A stretch of DNA of 64,000 nt, from assembly GCF_000764305.2 (NCBI RefSeq), contig NW_025945745.1:1-64000 (forward strand), in the 5' to 3' direction. Below are positions 8,837-19,639 of the stretch, piece by piece (positions within the stretch are counted from its first letter, which is position 1; the number at the start of each line of letters is the position of its first letter). The stretch is from Hyalella azteca. Its lineage: Eukaryota; Arthropoda; Malacostraca; Amphipoda; Hyalellidae. The notes under the pieces were generated by a model. It was not told the origin of the DNA. It did no database searches and saw only the letters and a list, made by a program, of their open reading frames with translations. A program made the position numbers and the translations under genes.

Positions 8837-10860
8837 TTTTTGTGACCATCGTGTGAAATTCATGATCTGAACGAAGATCGGCCAGACTCTACCCTCGAGC
8901 TTGTACTCTTTGTATTATATCCTAGCCAGCATCTTGCTCGCGGCATCTGGTGTCTTTCGGGTGGCCAAGGAATGGCTATCACTAATTGGACTAGACCGAA
9001 CACTGGCCACATATTATTCCTTGCCCGTCATTGAGTTTGCTTTCACCATGCCGCCCATCATGAACTGACAGTTCAGTAATTTACGACATCCCTTTCCCCT
9101 CATACTTTCCACAACACCTACATTTGATCAGCAGGCTTGATCATAACTATTTTTTGGAAGATAATATCTACTACAAATAGGCTGATCAAGAAATGCCGAG
9201 TACACCATTCAATGGAGAATAAAAATTACAACCCATTCATATCTGAAAAAAGTGTAAAAGTCACAGACTTGATGAACAATAATATTAAAAGTTTCTTGAA
9301 ATTTCCTTCTATTATAACTCTTTTAATACAAAGTTTAACTATTTTTGGTTCCTGGTCACTGTTTATAAATAAATAACTGGGTAAACATGGAAAAATCCAT
9401 AACGCCATCTTGTCCAGCCTAATTTGTGAAGAAACTCATAGGGAAGTGCTGAGCCTGTTTGAAGCCTCGCGGGTCTCTATCAGAGTCTTGATAACCAACT
9501 GCTTCCACCTTAACACTGCCTAAAACTCCTCGGCCTAACCTTTGATGCCATGTTCACTTTTCCTGCCCACCATAAAACTAAAACAGAAAAGTCACAAAAC
9601 TTAATATGGTACTAGTAGCCCTCTCACGAACATCATATGTACAAAACAAGGACTAAACCTACAACAAACCTACAAAACCTGCCCAATATGGACCTCTGAA
9701 CAATCATTCCCAAGCGCTACAAGACAGATGCCGTCACAACTTTGTACTGGTCTAAGCATTCTCCTGAACAGCTTGAGAAGCAGAATCAACAACATCAATG
9801 CATGCAGCTACTGTTATCTCTTCAGAGAGATCCAGCAGCAGTCGCACATTGGCTGCAGCCTCAGCAGGGCCAGTGATGCCTCAACTGGCCACAACATCAA
9901 CGCCACATTTTAAATTATGAAACAATATTTTCAAAATTAATGAGATAAATATAACTTTTGAATTAAAAAATTGTATTTTGCTGTTCTATTGCTCAATATT
10001 AATCCACAATTTTTGTGTCCTTGTTGATGATAGTTCAGGGCCACATGAAGTAGGACTTACTCTGCTATATATAATATGGATATATAATATCATAAGCAGA
10101 CCGTGGACAACTTCAAGATGAAAGAACTACTATTGGCAGCCCAAACAATCCATCCTTGTCCTAAGCTGTGTGGGGTTGATAATAGTGAACACCAAAATGT
10201 TGAGAAAAAAGTAATTACCTAGTAAATCCTTCCATGAATGTAATACCAGATTCATGAGAGAGAAGATGTCACATTGAATGTAACAGATTCAAGCTCATTT
10301 CTTCCTCTCTCTACGCTGCATAAACTAGATGTTTTGTTCAAGGATTTGGTCCTTGCTTAGGGAAAATCAAAGGCATTGCCATCTATTTCCAAAGATCATA
10401 AATAATAAAATTTCTCTTGCAGGATTGAAAATGAATGAGGAAAATGTACCAGTTTCACTACAAGTATTTATTAGGTTGACTATTTTATACTTGAACCTGG
10501 ACAATAGAGCAAAATATTAGGAATTTGGAATATTTGGGAAGCTCTCTCAAAAATTCATTGTGTAGTATAAATTATGAAAAGTAGGAATTACAAATATATG
10601 AAATATACCAAATATATGCAAATATACAAAGCAGAAATTATGTTGTATACCTGATTTAACAACAGAGCAGAAATGTTCTGTGAGGAGTTTGGGTGGGCGT
10701 CATGAGCCTCAACTTGAGCTTCTGTCTTGCACGGCACACAAGAGGAGAGTGCAGGTGCAGGGCTGAGATGTGCAGTTGAACAAGCCTGGGGGGATGTGGA
10801 GGACAATATTGATGTGGCTGCAGTCATGTGTGTACTTTATGAAGAATGATATAATATACA
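8837..10860 (-). repeat. ~2-kb intron-like duplicated block, copy 1
   Basis: The block starts at GTTTTTGTGACCATCGTG. Its left half matches 11131-12366 and its right half matches 15336-16290. It contains one copy of the conserved 177-bp exon. The ORF at 9137-9376 has a counterpart at 11410-11679, but almost all differences change the protein, so it is not coding. Confidence 0.85.
10651..10827 (-). CDS. Conserved candidate exon, copy 1 (MTAATSIL...)
   Basis: The exon reads 59 codons from ATG (10827) to CAG followed by GT (10650-10649), a donor in phase 0 that would join the zinc-finger exon's phase 0 acceptor. An internal start is also possible: TGCAG at the fourth codon could act as an acceptor. 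The product is rich in Ser, Ala and Pro, with no domain I know. Against the copy at 16082-16258 it shows two base differences in about 177 bp, while the sequence either side differs by many substitutions and indels. That local conservation supports function, as a linker exon or first exon of a zinc-finger gene. Confidence 0.5.
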
Positions 10861-11130
10861 ATTCCTCATAGACTTCCCTGCAAGTTCCTAACTTAACAGT
10901 ACATGAATATTGTAGCATCACAAATTACTGGCAATAACATGTCTCCTAAAATTGATGCTTCATAATGCAAATATTTCACTTGCCTCTTTTCTAATTAAAA
11001 CAGACTTTAAACATAAGCCACAATTTCAGAAGCAAGTGCACATTTTTAGTAAGTTTTTGTTGTATCAACTTGGCATTTATAAATTTTGAAGAAAAGCTTT
11101 GTTTGTTTTGTATTGACATTGCATCACTTA

Positions 11131-12366
11131 GGGTTTTTGTGACCATCGTGTGAAATTCTTGATCTGGATGAAGATTGGCCAGTCTATATATCCTTGCCAG
11201 CCCCTCTCTTGTGGCAACTGGTTGCTTTCGGGTGGCCAAGGAATGGCTATCGCTAATTAGACCAGACCAACCACTGGCCACGTATTATTCCTCGCTCCTC
11301 ATTGGGTTTGCCTTCACCATGCCACCCATTGTGAACTGACAGTTCAGTAATTTATGACCTCTCTTTCCTCTCATACCTTCCACAACGTCTACATTTGAGC
11401 AGTTAGTATGTGGGATTTTCCCTCCGCAGATCAGCAGGCTTGATCATAACTATTTTTTGGAAGATAATATCTACTACAAATAGGCTGATCAAGAAATGCC
11501 GAGTATACCATTCAATGGAGAATAAAAATTACAACCCATTCATATCTAAAAAAAGTGTAGAAGTCACAGACTTGATGAACAATAATATTCAAAGTTTCTT
11601 GAAATTTCCTTCCATTATAACTCTTTTAATACATAGTTTAAATATTTTTTGTTCCTGGTCACCGTTTATAAATAAATAACTGGGTAAACATGGAAAAATC
11701 CATAACGCCATCTCGTCCAGCCTAATTTGTGAAGAAACTCATAGGGATGTGCTGAGCCTGTTCGAAGCCTTGCGGGTCTCTATTAGAGCCTTGATAACCA
11801 ACTGCTTCCACCTTAACACTGCCTAAAATTTATCAGCCTAACCTTTGATGCCATGTTCACTTTTCCTGCCCAACAGAAACCTACAACAGAAAAGTCAAAA
11901 ACTTAATATAGTACTAGAAGCCCTCTCACGAACATCATATATACAAAACAAGGACTAAACCTACAACAAAGCTACAAAACCTGCCGAATATGGACCTCTG
12001 AACAGTTATACCACAGATCTACAAGACAGATGCTGTCACGACTTTGTACTGGTCTAAGCATTCTTCTGAATAGCTTGAAAAGCAGAATCAACAACATCAA
12101 TGCATGCAGCTGCTGTTATCTCTTGAGAGAGATCCAGCAGCGGTCGCACATTGGCTGCAGCCTTGGCAGGGCCAGTGATGCCTCAACTGGCCACAACAAC
12201 GCCACATTTTATATTATGAAACAATATTTTCAAAATTACTGAGATATACATAACTGTTGAGTTTAAAAATTGTATTTTGCTGTTCTAATGCTCAATATTA
12301 ATCCACAATTTTTGTGTCCTTGTTGATGAAAGTTCAGGGCCACATAAAGTAGGACTTACTCTGCTA
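11131..12366 (-). repeat. ~2-kb duplicated block, copy 2 (left half only)
   Basis: It matches 8837-10075 closely. It is cut at 12366, where the Tc1 fragment begins. The other copies continue through CTGCTATATATAATATGG at this point. Confidence 0.85.
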
Positions 12367-12368
12367 TA

Positions 12369-12935
12369 CAGTGGGGGGAAATAAATATTTGTACACTTGA
12401 AAAATCGTATTTTAATGTATGTAAGTACACAAACTTAACAGGAAAAGTGATTTAAATTATGTATAGAGACGCATAGTATTCAAAAATACTATCAAAAGAA
12501 ATTAAACCTCAATGCAACATGTTCACTTTTCGGGTGAAAAAAGTATTCATACAAAACAATAAATCCACATTATTTTAATTTAATACTTTGTTGAATACCC
12601 TTTATTCAGCTCAACAGATACCAGTCTATTTCTATACGTCTCGACCAATGATTTGCAGATGCTGACTGGTATTTTATACCATTCTTCTTGGCACACCACC
12701 TTAAGATTCTCAATGTTTGTTGGGGACCTTTTCTTAATTTGAATCTTCAAATACCGCCACAAATTTTCAATCGGATTTAAGTCCGGCGACTGGCTTGGCC
12801 ATTCCATAACGTGTACATTTCTATCAGCGAACCATTTCTTTGTGGATCTTGCAGTATGCTTAGGATCGTTATCCTGCTGGAAAATCCAATCACCAGGTAG
12901 CTCTAGTTTCTCAACAAAAGTCGTCAAATTACGGT
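12369..12935 (-). pseudogene. Tc1-like transposase fragment with right-hand terminal repeat
   Basis: The minus-strand frame 12580-12927 encodes about 115 residues of the C-terminal half of a Tc1/mariner transposase. It has the second catalytic Asp in QQDNDPKHT and the Glu in PDLNPIENLW, with DD34E-like spacing. The first Asp and the DNA-binding domain are missing. The element end, CAGTGGGGGGAAATAAATAT, begins at 12369 right after the TA at 12367-12368, as for all Tc1 family insertions. The other end is truncated near 12935 against foldback-family sequence. The empty site is seen at 10073 and 15550. Confidence 0.88.
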
Positions 12936-13630
12936 AATGTTAAGCTTGTAAAAAAAATTTCCATTTCACCTTCATTCGTGAGTTATAAAGCAATTGGGGC
13001 CGAAATTTGCACTGACCAAGAAATTAATTCTGAACTACTGAACTGATTTGGATGAAACTTTGAATATACATTCCTACCATGCAACGTTTATGTTGAACTT
13101 GTGACAAATTTTTTTATTTTTCCTTTGTTTGCAAGTTATACTGCTATACGTACCGGTATATGGCTTGTTGTCAATTCAAATTTAAAAATTGGCCTAAAAA
13201 ATGCCGGTCGTTTCTCCGTATATCCGTATAACTCGCGAACGAAAGCGAAATAGAAAATTTTTTCACTAACTGAGAGGTTAGGATTGTGTATTCAAAGTCT
13301 CATTAAAATCTATTCAGTAGTTTAGAAGACATTTCTTGTTCACTGCAAATTTTGGCCCAAATTGCGATGTACCTCACGAATGAAGATAAATGGAAAAAAA
13401 ACTTGAAAAGGAAGTTAAACCCCAAAAATTGTCACGAGCTAAACATAACCGTTGGAAGGTTAGGAATGTATATTCCAAGTTTTGTTTGAATCTGTTCAGT
13501 AGTTTGAAAGAAATTTCTTGGTCACTGTAAATTTTGACTCAAATTTCTGTATAACTCAGAAATGAAGGTGAAATGGAAAAAATTTTACAAGCTCAACATC
13601 ACCATTAGGTCTTATGAAGTTTGATCGAGC
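12936..13630. repeat. Partial copy of the ACGTCT foldback family
   Basis: It shares TTTCACCTTCATTCGTGAG, GAACTACTGAACTGATTTG and similar phrases with 1349-2507 and 47807-48588, but both outer ends are missing. The frame is closed throughout. Confidence 0.75.
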
Positions 13631-13650
13631 TCGCATTTCATTGCTTACAA

Positions 13651-14277
13651 ACTTTCAGATGTACGTATTGTTAAAGTGCACGAGTATCATGCATAGTGGC
13701 AAAGCAGAGAGTTTTTTAGACTCTCCCTCAAATTCATTTTTGAGTCCTATAAGTAGACCAGTAAAGTATCCTGGATACAAGCAGTATCATACTTGAGAAA
13801 TTGGTTTAAATCTTGAGTAAATGAAGAAATTAAAAATGAACTGATTCTAAAAAAGCTCTGGTTTGCCACTATGGTATCATGAATACAGGCATCGTAATAT
13901 ATTACATGCAAGCTTTCAGATGTATATGTAGTGTTGAAGCGCACGCATAACATGAATACAGGCCCTATGATATATATCATATACAGACTTTCAGATGTGC
14001 GTATTGTTAAAGTGCACGAGTATCATGAATACAGGCATCGTAATATATTACATGCAAGCTTTCAGATGTATATGTAGTGTTAAAGCGCACGCATAACATG
14101 AATACAGGCCCTATGATGTATATCATATACAGACTTTCAGATGTGCGTATCAAGTTGAAGTGCGTGAATTTCATGCACACAAACATCGTAATATTTTGCA
14201 TGCAAATTTTCAGATGTACGTAATTGGTTAAAATTCATGAGTATCATGCATAAAAACACCGCAATATATTGCACACC
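13651..14277 (+). repeat. Tandem array of ~73-bp units, alternating in pairs
   Basis: Six units begin CTTTCAGATGTRYRTA. Units 1 and 3, and units 2 and 4, are most alike, so the recent amplification was of a ~146-bp dimer. The last two are diverged. Unit 1 is interrupted by a MITE. Confidence 0.85.
13692..13873 (+). mobile_element. 182-bp MITE, intact, inserted in the tandem array
   Basis: Inverted ends CATAGTGGCAAAGCAGAG and CTCTGGTTTGCCACTATG bound the element. The 8-bp duplication GTATCATG is at 13684-13691 and 13874-13881. The third unit of the array (CGAGTATCATGAATACAGG near 14018) is the empty site. No ORF. Confidence 0.95.
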
Positions 14278-14700
14278 TACACCTACATGCTCTTACATGT
14301 CAAGGTTAAAATAAAAATATAACATGCAGAAAATTTCCTCAAGAAAGTTTGATTCTAGCTTCTAAGTGGAAAAAAACACTGGCATAATCTGTCCGATTAT
14401 TTTTGCAAGCTTCAATACATATGATGGTTGCGTTGTCCCGGGGCTGAACATTTTACATTCGCCGCTCGTAATGCGCTGTTGGGGTCCGGGTTTTAGTCAG
14501 TACCGCAGTCGTATCTAGTCGGGTCTCGCTAAGTCGCTTGTTGGCAGTCGTCATAAGTTTATTGTGGAAGAGTCCCATTAGTTGGCAGTCGTTGAAAAAG
14601 ATAAATGACCTATTATTTTAGCTCGAAAGTCGTTGTAAAGTAAAAAAATTGGTCGATAACTTTAGCAAAAGTCGTTGAAATTCCAATGACTATTGCCACT
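14278..14700. other. Non-coding, locally GC-richer stretch
   Basis: The part from 14425 to 14590 is richer in CpG than its surroundings, with repeated AGTCGT and GTCG words, but no ORF, TATA box or splice site stands out. It could be a decayed repeat or a promoter; I cannot tell. Confidence 0.3.
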
Positions 14701-14702
14701 GT

Positions 14703-15330
14703 ATGAGACCTGGGGTACAGCATAAATAAAGTCAAAATAATATTGATGTTGATACCTCTAGTTATATTTCCAAACACTCTAGTTATATTACCAAATTCCA
14801 AACCTCAATTCAAAACTATGCAGGAATCCTAACTGATTGGACTTGGGACACTGGACACAAAATATACACTTGTACACACACACACTACACAGTATATTTA
14901 AAGATAAATGCAAATAAAAAAAACAACAACAAAAATCACATTGACATTTGACAAGTTGGAATGATGTGGCCAGGGTTTCAAGAAAAATAATATAACTTTA
15001 ATATGCAAGAGATAATAATAGTGAACTAAAATGATGGGATTTTGACTACCGTACCTAAATTCAAACCTTGGCTGGCCCACAAACCTACTCCTACCTCTTC
15101 TAATGGAGAGAAGAGGAGGCGGGAGGGGCGAGAAAGCCAGCCGGGTTCTTGACTCTGGACGGGACCCTCGCTAAATATACTCGAGGTATATGAAGTATAG
15201 TCCAAGATCAAGTTAAACGTGAAAATCGTGAATTATCAATTATTATTTGCCGATTAACTTTACGCAATCAAGGGCGATGAACATTGGAGATGTTCACTCG
15301 ATGAACGCAGCTGACTCTCTCTTTTTTTTA
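14703..15330. repeat. ~630-bp duplicated block (partner 45001-45137 plus 46662-47390)
   Basis: It shares GTACAGCATAAATAAAGTC, TGATTGGACTTGGGACAC, AATGATGGGATTTTGACTAC and TCTTGACTCTGG with the partner. In the partner, about 1.5 kb of other sequence is inserted after GGGACAC. A third, partial copy of its left half is at 46790-46960. Confidence 0.85.
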
Positions 15331-15335
15331 CGCAC

Positions 15336-16290
15336 ATTGGCTGCAGCCTCGGCAGGGCCAGTGATGCCTCAGCTGGCCACAATAACAACGCTACATTTTA
15401 TATTATGAAACAATATTTTCAAAAATAATGAGATAAATATAACTTTTGAATTTAAAAATTGTATTTTGCTGTTCTAATGCTCAATATTAATCCACAATTT
15501 TTGTGTCCTGATAGTTTAGGGCCACATAAAGTAAGACTTACTCTGCTATATATAATATGGATATATAATATTATCACAAGCAGACCATGGGCAACTTCAA
15601 AATTTAAGAACTACTGTTGGCAGCCCAAATAATCCATCCTGGTCCCAAGCTGTGCGGTGTTCATGTTAAAGAATACCAAAACGTTGAGAAAAAAGTAATT
15701 ACCTAGTAAATCCTTCCATGAACATAATACCAGATTCATGAGAGAGAAGATGTCACATTGAATGTAACAGATTTAAGCTCATTCAATCATATCCCTACAC
15801 TGCATGAACTAGATGTCTTGTTCAAGGATTTAGTCCTTGCCTAGAGAAAATCAAAGGTACTGCTATTTATTTCAGAAGATCAAAAATTATCAAATTTCAA
15901 TTCCAGGATTGAAAATGTATGAGGGAAAATACCAATTTCACTGCAAGTGTTTATTAAATTGCCAATTTGTACTCAAATCAAGACAAGTAAACAAAATATT
16001 GGCAATTTTAACGATTTGGGAAGTTCACTCAAAAATTCATTGTGAGTGTAAATTATGAAGAGCAGAACTTACAATATTCACCTGATTTAACAACAGAGCA
16101 GAAGTGTTCTGTGAGGAGTTTGGGTGGGCGTCATGAGCCTCAACTTGAGCTTCTGTCTTGCACGGCACACAAGAGGAGAGTGCAGGTGCAGGGCTAAGAT
16201 GTGCAGTTGAACAAGCCTGGGGGGATGTGGAGGACAATATTGATGTGGCTGCAGTCATGTGTGTACTTTATGAAGAATGTTATAAATAAT
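15336..16290 (-). repeat. ~2-kb duplicated block, copy 3 (right half only)
   Basis: It matches 9845-10850 and overlaps copy 2 by about 210 bp, so it is not simply the continuation of copy 2. It carries the second copy of the conserved exon. Confidence 0.85.
16082..16258 (-). CDS. Conserved candidate exon, copy 2 (MTAATSIL...)
   Basis: It has the same 59-codon frame as 10651-10827, with ATG at 16258 and a GT donor at 16081-16080 (CAG then GTGAAT). The two differences from copy 1 are one Ile/Thr change and one silent change. Downstream intron sequence diverges immediately after the donor. No domain is recognised. Position between the KEEP exon and the finger exon on the same strand suggests one duplicated exon of the zinc-finger gene. 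Confidence 0.5.
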
Positions 16291-16550
16291 AATGAAGAAT
16301 GTTATGAAGAATGAATGTTATGAAGAATGTTATGAAATAATATACATCATATGTATATTATTTCATTCATTTACTCCCCTGCAAGTTCCTAAATCCTTAA
16401 CAGTAAGTAATTACAAATGAAATTTTCAGTAACTTCAAACCAATTATTGAATCAAGATGAGGAAGCTTCATACTTAATTATTATTTCTTTATGTTTCAGA
16501 ATAAACACTGGGTTATGATGTGTCTCCTAGTGCCTAATTTGAATATTTGA

Positions 16551-16804
16551 TTACAGAAATAGCAATCTGCCAATTTTCATCAGGAAAATCTGTGCAGGAA
16601 TTTCAAATTCTTTGCTAAACATTTGCATTTCAACTCCAACTACCTCACTTCCATATAAGCTGGGTTCTTCTTTGATGTATACTTTTTCAGTTTCATACTC
16701 AGGCTCCTCTCTGATGGGTACTTCTTCAGTTTCATCCTCTGGCTCCACTTTGATGAAGATAGCAGGAATTTCGAGAGCTGGTGGAGGGTAAACCTTTTCT
16801 AAGG
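16551..16804 (-). CDS. Acidic KEEP-type exon of a zinc-finger gene
   Basis: On the minus strand an acceptor, TTATTTTCCAG, ends at 16805. The exon then opens in phase 1 and encodes about 84 residues rich in Glu and Pro with repeated motifs: KVEPEDETEEVPI, EEPEYETEKVYI and KEEPSLYG. Such KxEPE/KEEP stretches are common in the linker between the N-terminus and the fingers of arthropod zinc-finger proteins; some match the SUMO acceptor pattern. The phase fits the donor of the exon at 18486 (GAA G / CC TTA gives Ala). The frame stops at 16551; a donor may occur earlier (GAG then GTAGTT near 16645), so the true 3' edge is uncertain. Confidence 0.65.
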
Positions 16805-17113
16805 CTGGAAAATAAGTACATTAATGCATTGGTAACACAAGGCAAGGGAGCAAGATATATCACAGTAAATATAATGTTTACCAAATTAATGATTCATGTC
16901 AGTATTAGAAAAAAAGTTAGATGGAGCTGACCTTCAACAATATTACTCAGATGAGTGGGACTTTTGAGGAGGCATATTCCCACACAATGTTATCAAATCT
17001 TGTATTGAAACACAAGAAATAAATAAGGAATTTAAAAGCAAAGAAAACACCAAGAAAATTCACCATATTGATATTGAAAACGTGCATGTCATGTGCTTTC
17101 ATGAGAGCATTTC

Positions 17114-18116
17114 ATGTGCTTTCATGAAGTTTCTTGGTTGACCGATTGTCCCATTGATTTTAAACTGATTTTTTATAATAGGTATATTGATGATACGTTT
17201 CTGATCTTCAAGCATCCCTCTCATGCGGGTCAATTCTTTGATTATCTAAACCTCAAACATCTTTCAATAAAATTCACTATGGAATTAGAATCCAACAATT
17301 GCTTATCGTTTCTCAATTGCAAAATCACAAAATCTGGCGGTCGTTTTCAGACTTCCGTGTATCGAAAACTGACATTTACTGGCATGGGTATGAGCTTCTT
17401 TAGCTTCTGCTCGTTTCGTTTCAAATTGAATAGTCTCCAAACTTTGATATACCGTGGATATAGGGTGTGTTCTACTCTCCATAATATGCATTTGGAATTC
17501 GATTTCATTCATAATATATTTCAGCTTAATGGTTTTCCATCGTGCCTTGTGTATAGTAAAATCAAATGCTTCTTATCTAACAAATTTTCTGAAACTGTGA
17601 CTGAATGCGATAGTAAGAAAATTATTTATTGCACATTGCCCTATTTTGGTATTGCCAGTGAAACTATGTCCAAAGAACTAAAGATTCTGTGTTTGATATA
17701 TTTCCCAAATATAAATTTGCATGTTTTACTGGTAAATAATTTCAAAATTGGTTCTTTCTTCAGGTATAAGGACGTTATTCCTGCTCGGATGCAATCAAAC
17801 CTGGTCTACGAGTTCTGTTGTGCATGCTGTGCATCTACGTACGTTGGAATGACGTCGCCTAACTTCACATCCGGGTTTCTGAACAGCGTGGCAGGAGCTA
17901 TCGTTCTAACTTGCCTCTCGCCAAGCCTCCTCATTCTTCCGTGCGCCTCCATGCTGAACAGTGCAACGTGGCTGTATCTGAGAGTGATTTCAGGATACAT
18001 GGTTCCACTTCTAGCTGCTCGGATTTGAGAATTTTGGAGTCTCTACATATCTTCAAATGAAAACCATGTCTCAATAATGCGTTTAGTTCATATAATCTGG
18101 AAATAGTAAATTGCTA
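17114..18116 (+). pseudogene. Penelope-like RT / GIY-YIG, partial
   Basis: The open frame 17114-18028 starts within the RT palm, with the catalytic motif RYIDDTFLIF at about residues 23-32, followed by the thumb region (HLSIKFTMELE, FRFKLNSLQTLIYRGY). It then has LHVLLVNNFKIGSFF and the start of a GIY-YIG-like endonuclease (NLVYEFCCACC, STYVGMT). A frameshift after YVGMTS breaks the endonuclease. The matching C-terminus (PPHSSVRLHAEQC, SDLRILESLHIFK) continues in other frames with a stop before the end at 18116. It is a dead copy; no N-terminal RT motifs are present. Confidence 0.88.
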
Positions 18117-18266
18117 GGATTTTATATTCATATTGTACCCTTAGGACTAACTTGTTCTAAACTATTCCTGTTTATTTCGATATAATGTTAGGTCTTGTTT
18201 AGGTTTTATGTCTGTCTTTGAATTTTGACTTTCAAAGTGATTTTATTCACTTTTAGTTTGGTCGAA

Positions 18267-18292
18267 CTGATGATGGAGCTGGACTCCGAAAC
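18267..18292 (+). ncRNA. Hammerhead-like ribozyme motif in element A
   Basis: CTGATGA, then a GGAG-CTGGA-CTCC stem-loop, then GAAAC. This is the order of the hammerhead catalytic core (CUGAUGA, stem II, GAAA). Penelope-like elements are known to carry such motifs near their ends. There is one extra base between CUGAUGA and stem II, and I could not draw convincing helices I and III, so activity is uncertain. Confidence 0.5.
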
Positions 18293-18485
18293 ATTTTCAA
18301 TATCAATATGGTGAATTTTCTTGGCGTTTTCTTTGCTTTTAAATTCCTTGTGAACTTGCAATATAAGCAGACTAATAATATAAAAAATAAATACAAATAA
18401 GAACTAAATGTGATAAATTGACATAACCTCATCCTTCCTCTGTATAGTAGCAATTGATTAGTGAGGCACATGGAATCTGGCTTAC

Positions 18486-18594
18486 CTTCAGACTTTACGT
18501 TGCTGCCACCAGGAGATGCTGAAGTGAGGCTCTGCTCTGGGCATCTGCCCTTCCTGACTGCAGCATCAGAAAGTTGGTGCATGCTACACAGCAT
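18486..18594 (-). CDS. First exon of a zinc-finger gene, copy 1
   Basis: The frame from ATG (18594) gives about 36 residues (MLCSMHQLSDAAVRKGRC...VKSE) and ends at a strong donor, GAAG then GTAAGCC, in phase 1. Compared with the copy at 56081-56216, one base is missing upstream of QLSD, so the longer start (MMASITKECC) is out of frame here and a start 22 bases downstream would be needed. It fits the acceptor of the KEEP exon at 16804. It encodes no known domain. Confidence 0.55.
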
Positions 18595-18610
18595 TCTTTG
18601 GTAATGGATG

Positions 18611-19639
18611 CCATCATCAAATGAAATGATAATTATGAATCACTGAGGTTGAAGTTTTTGATCTATAATTTTGGCAGCAATGGTAATAGAACTGGAGGGA
18701 TACACAAAATTGTAGAGAGCAATAGAGGCTTAAAAGGAATTCCTTAATTTCATCATTTGCAACAAAATTAACCTACCTCTAAACTACTTGAGCAGACAAT
18801 TGCTTGCTCAATGCATCAGCAATCTTTGATGCACACAACTTGGCTACATTCAAATATGGCATACATAATAGCAATGGAAAACATCATGAAATAAATGTGT
18901 AATTCCACAGCATGGAAATCAAAGCCATTAATTTTTGGCGAGCATTTTTTGTCCAGAACATTTCTATTAAAATTAGTGTAAAAGCATAGCAATTTCAATT
19001 TTGTGATGAGCATACCAATATTTTTGTATGCACATAGCAATTTTGATTGAAAACCTGATAATGTTTCTTATTGATAATCTTCATATTTGTCATAAATGGC
19101 ATGTGATTTCATCTTGCCGCACTTGCCGCCATAGGTACATTATCACATGCAATATTTCAAAGCAAGTATTTCTAGAAACGTTTTGTGGGTAAGTCTAGAC
19201 TTAAAATATGCTTCAATTATTGAATTCTATAATTATTACTTGTTATTGTTGAACATCAACAAATTAACATGTGATAAAATATTTTGACTCTATACTAATT
19301 TTCTCTTATGGCAGTTACTCATAGAAAACTCTTCACAGATAGACTTTGATTACATACTTGTAATGGGGGGAATTCACATGACATAAGTTTTCATGTTTAA
19401 CTCGAAAATTCTCATTTCTAGTGATGAATTTTGCTGGAATGAAGCATGGAAATATGGTGATACAACTTTTATGATAAATTAGCAGAATAAACACTTATCT
19501 AGTTCTTTATATTAGCAATCAATGTCGAGACTATTGTAAACCATACATTTGATCAGACCAAGTTGACCCAGTTCTGATTTCTGAAAGTGGTTTTGAGTGA
19601 TGTATACAGCCAAAATATAATTTATTCAACAAGTATATG
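18611..19639. other. Upstream flank of zinc-finger exon 1, nothing recognised
   Basis: The first ~130 bp match 56220-56330 (the paralogous locus). The rest is AT-rich, with only short ORFs and no clear promoter element or repeat end. Confidence 0.4.

Larger units (their letters stand above)
17026..18384 (+). mobile_element. Penelope-like element A
   Basis: The insertion is bounded by AAATAAATA at 17017-17025 and 18385-18393. The paralogous locus at 55970-55995, lacking the element, confirms the boundaries. The first ~58 bp are an inverted copy of the last ~60 bp before the 3' tail. The element is 5'-truncated inside the RT domain and lies in the intron between the first exon (18486) and the KEEP exon (16804), in antisense to that gene. 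Confidence 0.9.

Noticed and set aside
9137..9376. ORF of 79 codons with a near-identical 89-codon partner at 11410-11679
   Set aside because: Almost every base difference between the copies changes the amino acid, so there is no sign of protein-level selection; it is intron-like duplicated DNA.
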